NCBI GenBank assembly: GCA_037954325.1
Contig: JBBMNZ010000017.1
Coordinates: 11,710,001 to 11,774,000, forward strand
Origin: Fistularia commersonii
Lineage: Eukaryota; Chordata; Actinopteri; Syngnathiformes; Fistulariidae
Direction of reading: 5' to 3'
Length of the DNA stretch: 64,000 nt
The stretch's first letter is position 1. Each line of letters begins with the position of its first letter. Below, piece by piece: positions 20,937-32,870 of the stretch. The position numbers and the translations under genes were made by a program. The notes beneath the pieces are model-generated. The model was not told the origin of the DNA, did no database searches, and was given only the letters and a program-made list of their open reading frames with translations.

Positions 20937-21817
20937 CCATATTTTTACGACTACGAGGCGCACATAAAAGTCTTAGATTTTCTTCAAAATGTGGGGCGCG
21001 CCCTATTGTGCAGTGCGCCCTATCTGTGTTGTTGTTGTAAGGCGGATGTAGTAGAGAACACCATGAGAATGTTAAAGGAGGAAGTGTGGGCGTTTATTGT
21101 ATATAGAAGAACGGGTATGTGCGTTATGTGGAACATTGTTGTTTTAACAACCCTGAAAACATCGCCGACAAACGCATCCAGCCCAGCCACATCATCAACG
21201 TGGTCCAAGTGCCGCTCACTTTCGACATCCCGGTGAGAAACACTGTGCGGAAGAAGGGGACCGGCACGGTAGCGATATGCACAACGGGGTACGAAGTCTT
21301 CTTGGAAACCACAGTTTCACTAAGAGTGGAAGGCAGCGCCGGGCGAGTTACGCCGCAATTTGCGCATGGATTGTAGATGCTTGGGCGAACGTGTCTGCTG
21401 GCACTGTTGTTCCAGCTTTCGCAAAAGCCGGCATCATTCACTCTGACAGTGAAGAAAGTTAACCTGGAATGTTTGATGGAGATTTAGCCCAGCTGCTCAA
21501 ATCAGAAACAGAGGATAAGGACTTCAATGGGTTTGATTGATGAGGATTACCGGTAAAAAAAATGAAAATACAAAACTCAGTTTTGCTCTATTTTTAAATA
21601 CGCACACTTTTATGCTTGTGTGTGTGTTGTTGTTGCAAGGCGGACGTAATAGAGGACACCATGAGAACGTTAAAGGGGGAAGTGTGGGCGTGGATTGTAT
21701 ATAAAACCCGCGCCCTATAATCAGGTGCGCCTTATGTGTGTGTTAAATACAATATCAGCACGCATAACTGAGACTGCGCCTTTTAGTACAGTGCGCCTTA
21801 TGGTCGTGAAAATACGG
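20937..21817 (+). mobile_element. Decayed pogo-like DNA transposon
   Basis: An 881 bp element flanked by TA. The left end CCATATTTTTACGACTACGA (then GGCGCAC) matches the inverted right end CCGTATTTTCACGACCATAA (then GGCGCAC). Inside, 21119-21300 encodes a DDE-transposase piece of the pogo type (VPLTFDIPVRNTVRKKGTGT, then TTGYE), and 21370-21460 encodes a C-terminal piece (ANVSAGTVVPAFAKAGI). The expected first catalytic Asp (consensus N-x-D-x-x-PLTF) reads Val here, and the two pieces are in different frames. A block of about 80 bp is present twice in direct orientation (21029-21108 and 21626-21703), so the element is rearranged and inactive. Confidence 0.85.
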
Positions 21818-23039
21818 TAATCATTTCTACAGAGTAAACTTTGTGCTTGGTGAGTAACAGCGTTTAAATAGACTAATATCCGAGGATCTGGTTCAGAGAC
21901 AATGCGGGGGGAGTTATTGGGGTGCAGGGGCGGTGGGGGCTATCTGCAACCTCGGAGCCAACACAGATTACTCACGCTTAACCTGGACTGAAGCAGCTTA
22001 GAGACACTCGGCCTTTATTCTATTCAGCACCCCCAACCCCCCGGACCACCCCACTCCGCTGACCCCGGCCCAACATCTCCAACACCGGGGAGAGGGAGGG
22101 ATTTTGTTTCACTTGTTCCATTCAATATTTCAGCACAGAGCCAGAAATTCAAAAATCCCATCATGCGTTTTCCAAAGACTTGTCTCGATTTCGTTCAAAA
22201 ACATGGGAAAATAAACACACGAAATAAAAACCAATCAGAAAATACGAGAATATGACGTTGTAATCGTAATCATACATTGCAATAAATATATTTATATATA
22301 TATATAATCTATATAATCTACAATATCTCAATGTCTGATTCCGTCGTAAAAATCATTTTTTAGATTAAAATGAAATACTCTGATTTTTCAAAAGCAATTT
22401 CATTTTTTATGTATTTGTTGTTTTTTTTTCCCCCACTTGGGTTAAGGTCCGAGTCTCAGCTGCCCGGCTGCTCAGCAAGAAAATAGTACTTGGAAAAGTC
22501 AAGAGTAAAGAACTTTTTAAATACATTAAACCATTCAACAAGGAGAACTATCGAACCAAACCCCAGTCTGGAGTGAAAGTGTGAGAGGTCGGTGGAGGGG
22601 TCACTGAGGTGAAGACATGAAGAAGCAGAACATGAAACCTAACTCCCTCTAGTGGCCAAAGTCAAAACAGCGCTTTGGGAGGTAAAACTGAAAGAGCCCA
22701 ACCTGACTGTATCTTTACTAATCCGTAAAAAATTCTTTCCCGGTGTTTGATAGATGTGAGATTTCATTTTGCACAAAACTGTAAAATGCAATAAAGTTCC
22801 ACCCTCGCGAAACATGAGACTTACCTTGAGGAAACATTAAGACTGTCTCTTAGCATGTGGCCATTAGAAGCACTTAGCTCTGATACATGCTAACAAGCGG
22901 GGGACCCCCCACCCCCCTTCTGATTGGTCCACTGATTGTTTTCCTGGTCATTTATCAAGCTGAGGTGAGAGAAAAAAAGCTTTAACCTAATAACAAGCTA
23001 ACAATACGCTAATGAGTTGACAAGGTCTGAGATTCTCCA

Positions 23040-23340
23040 AGGCCCCGTCTACCACAGCCAATTAGTTGGCGCCCAATGGGGCATCAAGTCTCGTTAACTA
23101 AGTGGCTGCTTGGGGTCGGGGGGGTCATGTGAGGCTCCCCAACCTCCACCTCCATGTCGGTCGCGCAGAGGAAGGTGGCTTTTACCTTCAACTTCACCTG
23201 TGAACGCCGTTAATTAAAATTAACGAATAGGCCCTCAGGAGCGGTGGTGAATAAAGTTCAAAATCACGGACTTTGCCACATCGAGATGCCGAGGGGAAAC
23301 CAGCTGGTTAAAATCAGTATGAAATTATAGAATTAATGGG
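23040..23340. promoter_or_regulatory. Candidate conserved non-coding element
   Basis: Non-repetitive stretch with AGCCAATTAGTTGGCG, CTCGTTAACTAAGTGG and a CCGTTAATTAAAATTAACG palindrome-like core. It lies in the pax6-dnajc24 interval, where ELP4-intron enhancers of Pax6 lie in other vertebrates. Conservation untested. Confidence 0.3.
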
Positions 23341-24043
23341 TATGACGTCACAGTCACCCCAAAAAGAGATCCTCAAAATCAGAGAAAAACTGGAAATGGG
23401 AGAGGAAAAAAAATTAAAATAAAAATGACCAGAAAACATTATTAAAAAAAAAAATCAAGAAATGTACCCATAAAAAAATTACAATTATACCAAATAACTA
23501 CAACTATGAATGCAAGATAAACAAAATGGACACATCTAAAAATGAGCAAGATTTGCCATTAATATTTTTGTGGTAAAGCAGCTCAGACCCATGGGGGTCT
23601 GGAAGCGGAGGCTCAGGGATGTCCAAAGCGCTCCGACACGACACCCGATCCATAGTCACAACACACCGCCTATCAAAGGAGAACGCAAACTAGATCTCAG
23701 TTATTATCCTGACATGTATTCAGCGCATTGATCGACACCCTGACACCCCCACCAACACCCACCCCTCCTCCACCAAACCCTGAGGCGGAGCATCGCGATG
23801 AAACCATCGGCAGCTGCCTGGTCAGAGGATGGCGGGGCGGGGGAGCGAAGAGGATCCAGCGTCTTTGTAGGTTCAGACACAAGAAATTTTTTGATTTGAT
23901 ATTTAAGAAGTCTAGTCTATCCATTTTTTTGCTCCAAAAATAACTGTCTCAATTACAAACCACATCAAGAGAAGAAAAATAAATAAAAATGGAGGAAAAG
24001 TATACTTAAATAAAGTTATCCAAAAAAAAAAAAATATATATAT

Positions 24044-24330
24044 AGGACTGGCTCAGAAAATTAGAATATTGTGATAAAGTTCTCTATCTTCTGTAATGCA
24101 ATTAAAAAAAAAAAAAAATGTCATTCATTCTGGATTCTTTACAAATCAACTGAAATATTGCAAGCCTTTTATTATTTTAATATTGCTGATTATGGCTTAC
24201 ATCATACGAAAACTCAAATATCCTATCTCAAAATATTAGAATATCATGAAAAAGTCATTTTTGTTTTTTTAATTGCATTAAAGAAGATAAAGAGCTTTAT
24301 CAGAATATTCTAATTTTCTGAGACAGTCCT
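24044..24330. mobile_element. TA-flanked palindromic MITE
   Basis: A 287 bp element between TATATA flanks. The left end AGGACTGGCTCAGAAAATTA and the inverted right end AGGACTGTCTCAGAAAATTA both continue GAATATT, and inverted similarity runs deep into the element (ATAAAGTTCT/ATAAAGCTCT, TGCAATTAAAAAAA on both sides). It has no coding capacity. It matches a common fish MITE of Tc1/mariner type by its TA target. Confidence 0.85.
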
Positions 24331-25725
24331 GTATATATATATATATATGAATATGTAAAACTTCTCAGCATCTCAAAGAAACCCGCTAAAGGATGGGCTG
24401 ACATGGAGCTGTATAGGTGTATAGGTTTTATAGTGGGGGGGGGGCAGAAAGTGATCTAAAGCTGTAATTGCAGGTTGTGAGTTGGTGAAAGTGATTTTGT
24501 GTCTTCGTCTTCACGTCGATATTCTCCCACCCCCTCATTTAGACATCAGCTGTCACCCCCCCCCCCCATAACACCACCCCCCTACCCTGCTGAAAACTCC
24601 CAAAATGTTTGACACTGCTGACCACAGATCATTGTGACAAGAGAAAAAAAAAAATCATTAGAACACCCTGCGCTCCACTCCCCACTTGTTCTTGACATCA
24701 AACTAACTTTCTCTGCACCCCCCCCCCACGAAAGAGGCATGGGGGAGGGGTGGGGGGGCTTCGGGACGATGGTGTCAGCTGTGACCTTTGCGGGCTGAGT
24801 GACCAGCGAGAGCAGAGTCATTACAGTTCTTATCCCTTTGTGTGTCTGTCACCCCCCCGCTGGCAGGACAATAGCTCTGTCACTCAGGACCAATGGGGTC
24901 GGTGCAGCATCGGGGGGGGGGGCACCCGACCCCCCCCAAGGACTGTGCTGTGCAGCGTGATGGGATGTAGCCCTGTTACACAAATGATCAAAAATGTCCC
25001 TTTTTTTATATTCCGTCATAAAACTTGATGAGCCTCTTGTGATTTACAAACACAGAAAAAAACATCCCCTGGTTTATTCAAAATGCTCATGTGGCGTGTG
25101 TGTGTGTGTGACCTCTATTCAGGGGTAGCGACCAGAAAACTTCATGTCTGAGGACAACTGAGGAGCTGCAGCTTGTTGCTTCGTAAAGACATTATAGCAC
25201 CTGCAAGGAAGCAGGAGTGTGTTTGTGTTTGAATCCAGGGGAGCGGACTTGGCCCTCGGTCTGGAGGCTGCGGGAACCTCCGTCGTTCCGGCCTTGACGG
25301 TGGAGATGTCAGACGCGCGCGGTGGCAAGTTCAGACACGCAGCAAAGACCCCAGAGTGCAGAGAGCTCCCCCGGCCTCCCGAGACCGAAGCACCTCCTGC
25401 TACTTTAGCGTCACGTTACCTCGGAGCAATCCCACGGCAGCGGACAGACACACAACTAGCTGCAGACACACACACAAACACACGCTATCGCCCGATGTGA
25501 CGTCCACCGCATCAGGACACAAATATACGACTTACTCGGGAACCTGATTGTTTTTTGTGTTTTCTTTTTTTTTGGATTTGTCCGCAACCGTCCAAACGAG
25601 GGTGGGGGGGGGGGGGGGTTCGAGCCAACGCTTCAGAAATCAGTTCAGTGCATTGAAAAAGGGAGAATGCTTGCTTGTCATCTGGCCCGAGAAGAGTTCC
25701 CCTGGCGTCCCGAGGAGGGAAGCCA

Positions 25726-27724
25726 TCATTGTGACGGCAAGGTGACGCACACGCTGAGGGAGCAGGTATCACAGCAGACCGCCACGTGGCCTCCACCGGC
25801 CTCCTCCTCCTCCTCCTCCTCCTCGGCCCGGGCCTCTTCCTCCGAGATGCTGAACTCTCCCCCGCAGCGGCAGCCGTACGTGAACACTCGCTCGTCTGAG
25901 GAATCAAAGCGTGGGATGAACAGCACGGATTAGGTGAGTCAGAGCTTTGACCGCCGGGTCATTCAAGTAAAACTACCCGGTCTTCTGATGACTCCCTGTC
26001 AACCTCAACTGGATCGGCATTTCTGTTTCATGCATGAACGTCGACCAGAAGAGCCACGGTCGACAGGTGCGATGTAAAGCAGGGTTGACAGAGAGGCAGA
26101 GCTAAAGGCTTTTTAAAGGCAGGTTACCCTAAACTGGAGTTGCAAGAACGCTGCAAAACTATGCAGGTTTACAGAGATGTCCTATCAGCTGGATACCTTT
26201 CGGTGTTTTGAACGACCCGAACGAGCTGAGGGTCTGAGATGGTATGAACTGGATTTACCTTGATCCCAGGTCATGTCCTCCAGGGACACCACGCCGTCCA
26301 CCGGCCGGTCCTGCTTCAGCTCCCGAGCTGCAATGACACTGAGTGTTTGAATGGAGGTGGTGGAGGGGAGTGAAAACAACAACCGGCAGAATATGGCAGA
26401 TTTCAAATGATTTCCAGCCAGTTCAAACATGTCATTTAATATATATATCACAACTACCATACCATTTAGTAAAACTATCGAAAATGAGGTTTTAAGAGAT
26501 AGGCAGACACAGAGGCATTCGCGCTCGCACACACACACGGCTTGGCTCTGGAGGAGCGAGTCATTATCAGGTTGTTCAGTTTGACTGTGATAATGAATAA
26601 TTAGTGATCAACTTCGCTGGAGGTTTAATGACTTACACCGTGTGATGATAATTGCTGCGAAACTTAGAGTGATTTCACTGAGGGGGGGAAGGGGAGAGGG
26701 GTGGTGGCGGTGGTTTTGGTGGGAGAAGATTGGCAAAGAACACACTTGCCTGTTGCTACAGACAACAAACGTCTCGCATCCCAAAGGGACCGAAGCAGAA
26801 ACGGATATCCATTTTTAACAATCTCAAGCAGCACCACATTTGACCATCTGACTTCTAAACCAGTTACAGCTCGGTAACCACCACCATACCAATGCAACAA
26901 ATGTTGAGAGACATATCTCCTTGATTACATTTACTCTCCTTAATAGGATAGTAACCGTCACGCAAAAAAGTAATTGTGAAACTGCATGTCTGTGTGTGTG
27001 TGTGTGTGTTTTACCTCTCCTCTGCTGGTCGTACCGTCTCCTGCTCGTCTCGTCGCTCAGGACCTTCCAGGCAGCGTCCACCTCCACAAACATTCTCACA
27101 GCTCTCTCAGTTTCCGAAGGACAGCTGCCGCGCAGACGGTCGGGGTGGTACTGCGCGCACACATAAATTAAAAAACAAACAGACGTACTGAAAAAACAGC
27201 GGAGGTGTGAACTGTTTCATTAGCAACAAGAGGCCCTTCGTATCAAAGCTGCATTAAAAACATCAGTACGGCTCAGTGGATCGGAGGGCACCCCCACCAC
27301 CCCTCCTCCGATAGAGCGCGTCCACAACATTAAGAGAGACAGTTTAATGCTGTTTGAAACATCTTGCTCTTCAGTCACATGTTCTTAAGCTGTGTAAACT
27401 CATTTTAAAATCAGATTCAAGATCACTGAGTCTGTTGAACATACAGAGTTTGTCACTTAGTACTAATTTACAGCTGATTTTACACACATGAATGTGGGCT
27501 TAAAGAACATTTCCAGGTGATTTTCAGATCATTTCTTGCCAATATTCAAAAATTCAAACAGTTTCTTTCCAATCACATCTTGCGCACATGCCAAAATCAA
27601 TTTACAATTGAGAAAGATGTACCTGTAGGACCAGCTGCTGGTATCTGTGTTTGAGCTGCTGCATGGAATCTGAAGGTTTGGCTCCCAAGATGGAATACAA
27701 GTTCTTCTCTGTTGCCTCACACAT
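25726..27724 (-). CDS. dnajc24: DnaJ homolog subfamily C member 24 (DPH4), diphthamide biosynthesis
   Basis: J-domain co-chaperone and iron-binding factor that supports the first steps of diphthamide synthesis on elongation factor 2 in the cytosol. Coding exons on the minus strand: 27724-27623, 27150-27015, 26327-26259, 25895-25726. All have GT-AG borders and matching phases, giving 158 aa (human 149). The J domain is residues 1-79 (NLYSILGAKPSDS; HPD motif at residues 36-38 in YHPDRLR). The CSL zinc-binding domain has Cys 111, 113, 144 and 147 (YGCRCGGEF, CDTCSL). An extra acidic run of eight Glu (127-134) sits inside the CSL domain. The start MCEATEKN is the first ATG after a splice acceptor. 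Its 3' end faces pax6, the orientation known in tetrapods. A reverse AATAAA lies at 25078-25073. Confidence 0.95.
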
Positions 27725-27949
27725 CTTCCTGCAACACACAAACAAGGCACAAAACACAAATTGTAACTAAGCTAGTACAAGCCGGTCCCTAATCTTAGAT
27801 AGATTTTAAACCTGAAAATTACATTTAATACCACAAATTTAACCTATTAACTGAATTTTGATTCATATATAACTGGACTGGATGCAAATAATATGAAAAG
27901 TCCCGATCTTGTCCAGCCCGCCCTCCTGTCTCTTTTAATTGTTTAATCA

Positions 27950-28370
27950 GATAATAATGAATAAGAATAAGAACAACAAGGAAACGGTTGTGCCAGAGTT
28001 ACAAGAAAAATATAAAAATAATAAATAATAATAGAAAAGTTGTATTAACAGTAAAAAATAAGAGAAAAGGGGAGAATAAGAAACACAAATTAAATTATAA
28101 AGTGTCTTAAGTAACAAGTGAAAGATAAGGAGCGCACAAGAGTATGAACAAATATTGTACATGTCGCTGTTATGAAATATTGCAGTTATGAACATATATA
28201 CAGATAAATTATTACAGTTCAAATTATTACAATTTACAGAAAGTGGGTGAGTATTTTTTTTCTTTTTTCAAGGTTTTAAGATTTTAAGATTCCCTGCGGC
28301 TGAAGGGAGGGGAATTAAAAAGTGTGATAGCCGCAGGTAGGAAAGACCTCCGACACCCCTTTCTTGAAGT
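27950..28370 (+). repeat. Dispersed retroposon fragment (LINE tail, Rex1-like?)
   Basis: Shares with 30797-31000 the blocks GAATAAGAATAAGAACAAC, TTGTGCCAGAGTT, GGGGAGAATAAGAA and ATAAAGTGTC. It ends in the ATAGCCGCAGGTAGGAAAGA and CCTCCGAC segment common in Rex1/Babar-type LINE tails. It lies in the first intron of dnajc24. Family name is tentative. Confidence 0.55.
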
Positions 28371-28680
28371 TTGAAAATAGAGTAAAACAAGCATTTGCAT
28401 TTTAGCACCGGAAATGCATTGAATAGGTGGTGGTTTTTGAAGACTTATGGCGAAAAATATGAACGTCTAACATGTACAACATTAATATGTTGTGTATCAG
28501 GAGTGGACGACACGTGTGTGTATGTTTGTGTGTGCGTGTGTGTGTGTGTGTTGCGTGTCGCTGACATGGTTTTAAGCTAGCACATTGAAAAAATAGCTCC
28601 AAACGTCTTCCTGTTCCAGAAATAAAGAAACGTAACAGAGCTAAATTAAAACATAAACCAAAAAACCATTGAAGTCCTAC

Positions 28681-28830
28681 CTGCTTAAAGCCGCTGTCAC
28701 CTGAGACGCAGCATGTTCCGACAACAACAGCACTTCCGCTGAGGGAACCTGCCTCTTCTTCTTCGGCTGTGTCTCATTCGGACTCCGAGAGCATATCGCC
28801 CCCTGGCGGCCGGAGTGTGAATTGCATCCA
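28681..28830 (-). promoter_or_regulatory. dnajc24: dnajc24 promoter and 5'UTR exon
   Basis: On the minus strand a leader ends AAGCAG and is followed by donor GTAGGAC (exon edge 28681). It contains an ETS-type site (GCGGAAGTG) and, at its 5' side, a CTCF-like CGCCCCCTGGCGG (28796-28810). No ATG-initiated frame joins to exon 2, so it is read as non-coding. The transcription start is not determined. Confidence 0.55.
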
Positions 28831-28934
28831 AATGCCAGATGAATATGTTATCCTCTCAGCACATCAGTATAAATTATTTTTATATTCAGTATTGCGTTTA
28901 CATACCTCTAACACATTTTGAAATGAATTATTTG

Positions 28935-29055
28935 TTTAACGGTGATTAAAAGGAAGGGTGAAGAAGACAGGGGTGAAAGCAGTCATGTTGTCTGGTTCAG
29001 AGGACACTAAGGAAAAGACTGGAAGCCGCAGAGATGAAGATGTGGGGGGAAAAGC
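28935..29055 (+). mobile_element. Short RTE-type LINE ORF2 fragment
   Basis: The + strand reads AGCAGTCATGTTGTCTGGTT, then AAAAGACTGGAAGCCGCAGA and GATGAAGATG. This corresponds to the ALYGSE...KRQEAELEVAEMKML region between the reverse transcriptase and the C-terminal tail of RTE LINEs. The better-preserved copy at 42035 carries the same words. About 120 bp, inactive. Confidence 0.55.
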
Positions 29056-29394
29056 AAACAATGAGCTAAAATGAGGAGTAAAATCAGTCAGTCTGCAACT
29101 ATTCAGATGTTTTGACATCTTTCACAAGAAATTTGTGTTTTGAGTTGAGTGTTTTTTTTTTTACATCATCACTATTCTAATTCATGACCGGTAGAAATGT
29201 CTATGTTTTCCACATGCAGGAATGAAGTGTGTGTGTGTGTGTGTGTGTGTGCCATATTAATCCGACTTATTTCGCTGTGAAGCTGGAGAGAAAAGGTGCC
29301 CTACTGGGAAATTAAATGACATATTAAATTAAAATTTTCAAGCAGAGCAAATATATCTAACATGAATAAATTTAACAATGTCAAATGAAATAAT

Positions 29395-30078
29395 AAATCT
29401 TCTTCGCCTTTCGGCTTTTCCCTTCAGGGGTCGCCACAGCAAATCAACCATCTCCATCTAACCCTATTCTCTGTGTCCTCCTCTCTCACACCAACTACCT
29501 CCATATCCTCTCTCCCTATGCCCATAAATCTTCTCTTTGGTCTTCCTCTGGGCCTTCAATTCCAGCATCCGTCTACCAATATATTCACTATCCCTCCTCT
29601 GTACATGACACAACCATCTCATTCTAGCTTCTCTGACCTTTTCTCCACTCATTCCAGAACTTCTCCTTCTCCTCTAACTCTCATCCCACCTGCGGAGCAT
29701 AGCCACTAACAACATTGAGCATCACACCTTCAATTCCCAGTTTCAGACTCACAAGACTATCTGACATTCTTTTCACCTCCAGGACATTCCTAACAAACTC
29801 CTCCTTCAAGAAAACTCCTATTCCATTTCTCTTCCTTTCAGTACCATAATAGTACAACTTAAAGCCTGCTCCCGAGCTTCTAGCCTTACTACCTTTCCAC
29901 CTGGTCTCCTGGACACACAGTATATCCACCTTCCTTCTTTGCATCATGTCGACTCTACCTTTTCCTGTCATCATCTCAACATTCAAAGTTCCTACTCTCA
30001 GTCCCAGACTCTTGCCTTTCCTCTTCCCTCTCTGCTTCCTCCTCGTCTTCTTTGACCTACAGTAGCCCAATTTCCACT
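29395..30078 (-). mobile_element. RTE-type LINE with endonuclease joined to C-terminal tail
   Basis: On the minus strand, 30078-29681 encodes an apurinic-type endonuclease piece (LRVGTLNVEMMTGKGRVDMM, ILCVQETRWKG, NGIGVFLKEEF, NVVSGYAPQVG). This is followed almost directly by the C-terminal LINE tail (VREARMRWLCHVQRRDSEYI) and the conserved 3' end GTGGCGACCCCTGAAGGGAA. The whole reverse transcriptase is missing between them, with a junction near 29650. The endonuclease frame is open for 129 aa. It is a dead or non-autonomous derivative. Confidence 0.85.
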
Positions 30079-30796
30079 GGTACCCTGTAGGTCATCGGTA
30101 CCAAAGGCGGTCATTGTTAACCCGGGCCTCGACCGATCCGGTATGATCTGGTTATTATGTTTGATTCGCATGTTTGGTTTTGGCTAGAGTTTTACGCCGG
30201 GTGAAATATTAAATAAATTTGAAAAAAATGTTAAAATCCAAGAAAACTACTGCTACTTGGCATAGTTGACTTTTAATAAATCCAGTAAAAAAATGTCATG
30301 TTTTTATGAATTGCCCTATTTGCAGATCGCGACTGTTTTTGGATCCGATTTGTCGTGTTTTGAATAAAGTGGGGTCAGATTAACCCCGGATATCTGGGTG
30401 ACAAACAACATCACCGAATTTGATCGGAGTCAAACTGTCAACGCGAAAGTTGAGACGGAAGCGGAGAAAGAGCAGCGCGGACGTCACACTGGGAGCCGAG
30501 CTTGACTCCGCCGACCAGCGCCGATCTGCTAATTGAAAAGGGAACAGAGGAGACGAGGTGACACAATGACACCTTCCTGATCCCGCTTCCTGTCTGTCAC
30601 TCATTTAAGCCTCTTTCACAAGAACATGGGGGGGTGGTGGCACATATTGGGGGCCCAAAAGCGATAACCGGGGACACTGGCATTGTTTTTGCATGTAATT
30701 ATATCCAAATTTCGTTGAAACCGTAGCTTTTTTTGTCACTGTTTGGACGCCGTATCGGAGACGGGGCAGCAGAGCTACATCACTGCTGTCCTGAAA

Positions 30797-31005
30797 AAAG
30801 AATAAGAATAAGAGAATAAGAACAACTTTATTTATCCTGAAGGAAATTGTTGTGCCAGAGTTTCAAGTAAAACATAACAATGATAAATAATGGTAGGAAA
30901 TTGTATAAATAGTATAAAAAAGGGGGGAGAATAAGAAATACAAATAAAACTATAAAGTGTCAAAGTAACAAGTCAGGCTATAGGGTGTCTTAAGGTCTTA
31001 AGTAC
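30797..31005 (+). repeat. Dispersed retroposon fragment
   Basis: Second copy of the repeat in dnajc24 intron 1. It carries AACTTTATTTATCCTGAAGG and AAATTGTTGTGCCAGAGTTT, then GGGGAGAATAAGAA. A third copy lies reversed at about 41205-41275. Confidence 0.6.
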
Positions 31006-32118
31006 AAAAATGAGCCACAACAAGAGAAGATCTTCCCGGAAAAGCGGCTGAGGGTTTTCATACGGGTAATTTTGTCTTGGGATTTTATAAAACGTGCAAA
31101 AAAGAGCCCTCCTCCTCCCCCTCATTGTGAAGGCAGTCTCAATGATTCCCCTGCAGAGGAAGAGGCGATGCCATTAAAACACACTTCCGTTTAATTAAAG
31201 GGTCCGACTTTGTTTCATCTCCAGCGGAAGAAGTGATATCATTGCTTATTTCTCAACACCGCTGGCCTCCTTTAACTCCTCCAGCCATGACACCTTTTGG
31301 TGATATTTTGATTTTCATGTGCTTTTTTTTTTTTTTACTATTTCAACTGTTTTTATGTAAAACAAAAACAAAAAAAAATCCTTAGAGTTGTGAGGGAGCC
31401 AATCCCAGCCGTCAAGAGCCGAGAGGTGGTATTTAACCTGGACTGACACCAATTAATCGCAGGACCCCAGAACATCCCATCACTCGTACTCATCCAGGGA
31501 CAACTGAGAGACTCCGGAGAACCTGCACAGCTTTGGACAGTAAAAGGAAGCCAGAGAAGAAGAAACCAATCACCAGGTACTTTTTTGTTGCACCGGACGA
31601 CAGTGGCAACCATAGCAACGCCATTTCGCTGCAAAGTGGAAACCGGATAATGCGAATTAAAACTTGTAACTATCTCGACCCATATATTACGACAACTGCC
31701 ACTGCAATTACGACTAAAAATAATAAGAAAATAATAACAACAGTAATAGGGCAGCAAACGGCTGCAACGGTTAGCCTGTCCACCACAAAGTTTCTGGTTC
31801 ACCTGCAACAGGGATCCTTTCTGTTTGGAGTCAACATGTTCCCCCCACCAAGGAGGTTCATTGGAGACCCCCAAAATTGTCCATAGAGATAATAAATGGA
31901 TGAATGAATCAATGAATGAATTTCAATAATAATAAAAATAAAAAAGATTTAATGACATCACTTTCACCTGCAGCACAAACGTATATAAAGAGTGTAATGT
32001 TCCATCAACAAGCCATATATGTCTCATGGAAAATTAACTACTGAAAAACAATAATGGTCCAAATCAACTCCCAGCAGGGCAACATTCCACTTGTGAAACT
32101 GGGTCAAACTTGTGTTGT

Positions 32119-32123
32119 TGTGT

Positions 32124-32183
<60 letters not shown>

Positions 32184-32201
32184 GTGTGTGTGTGTGTGTG
32201 T
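32119..32201. repeat. (TG)n microsatellite, longest in window
   Basis: About 83 bp TG tract with two interruptions. Further AC-rich runs follow at 32311-32360. Confidence 0.97.
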
Positions 32202-32729
32202 CCAATGTGGAGCAGCTGTTCATTAGAAATGTGTGAGCCAATGACACAACACAGACGATAACATGGCTCATTAAAGACAGAAAAGAACAACCAGCCACAA
32301 GAGCAATGACACACACACACGTGCACACACACACACACAAACACACATGCACGTGCATGTGCACACGTCCACAGGACAATATGAACACACACAACAAGCC
32401 TCGTTGCACCGCTCCGACAAGCCACCACACTGAAACCCTCATCGTCAATCTGTGGACTTTAAGTTACCGAAGGGAATGCGTGTGTTTCCTGCGTACACGG
32501 AGCTTTGCACGGTACGCAAGCATGCGCACGTACACCCACACATCACGCGTGATCGCAAAAGCTGCTAATTACAAAAGAAAATAAAAACACGAAAAACAAG
32601 GCAAATAATAGATGCAGCAACAACATATTAGCCAGACAGAATCACTGACCCACAAGTCAGATTCTTTATCTGCAGCTTGATTGACAGACAGACATGCAGA
32701 CACACACACACACAGACGCACACACACAT

Positions 32730-32870
32730 GCACGGATGGAGGACAGCTGTTAATTAGGAAGGCGTTAACTAAAATAATAATTACTGCCGATGGAAAAAAA
32801 AATCGACTACATATAGAGCCTCTCATTAAGGTAATGTACGGCTGCTCCCGCTGTTTCCAATGGACAAACG
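32730..32870. promoter_or_regulatory. Candidate conserved non-coding element
   Basis: Contains CAGCTGTTAATTAGGAAGG, AAAATAATAATTACTGCC and CTCTCATTAAGGTAATG, dense homeodomain-type cores in unique sequence beyond dnajc24. Very distant PAX6 enhancers lie beyond DNAJC24 in mammals. Conservation untested. Confidence 0.25.

Larger units (their letters stand above)
21830..25060. other. Gene-free region 3' of dnajc24
   Basis: No gene seen apart from the MITE at 24044. It contains short G/C homopolymer runs (24421-24445, 24560-24570, 24910-24920), a CTCF-like CTCCCTCTAGTGGCCA at 22643-22658, and a complex segment at 23.04-23.34 kb. Confidence 0.6.

Noticed and set aside
31353..31886. Overlapping open frames of 173 and 117 aa
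   Set aside because: No conserved motif, no splice context, low-complexity ends.
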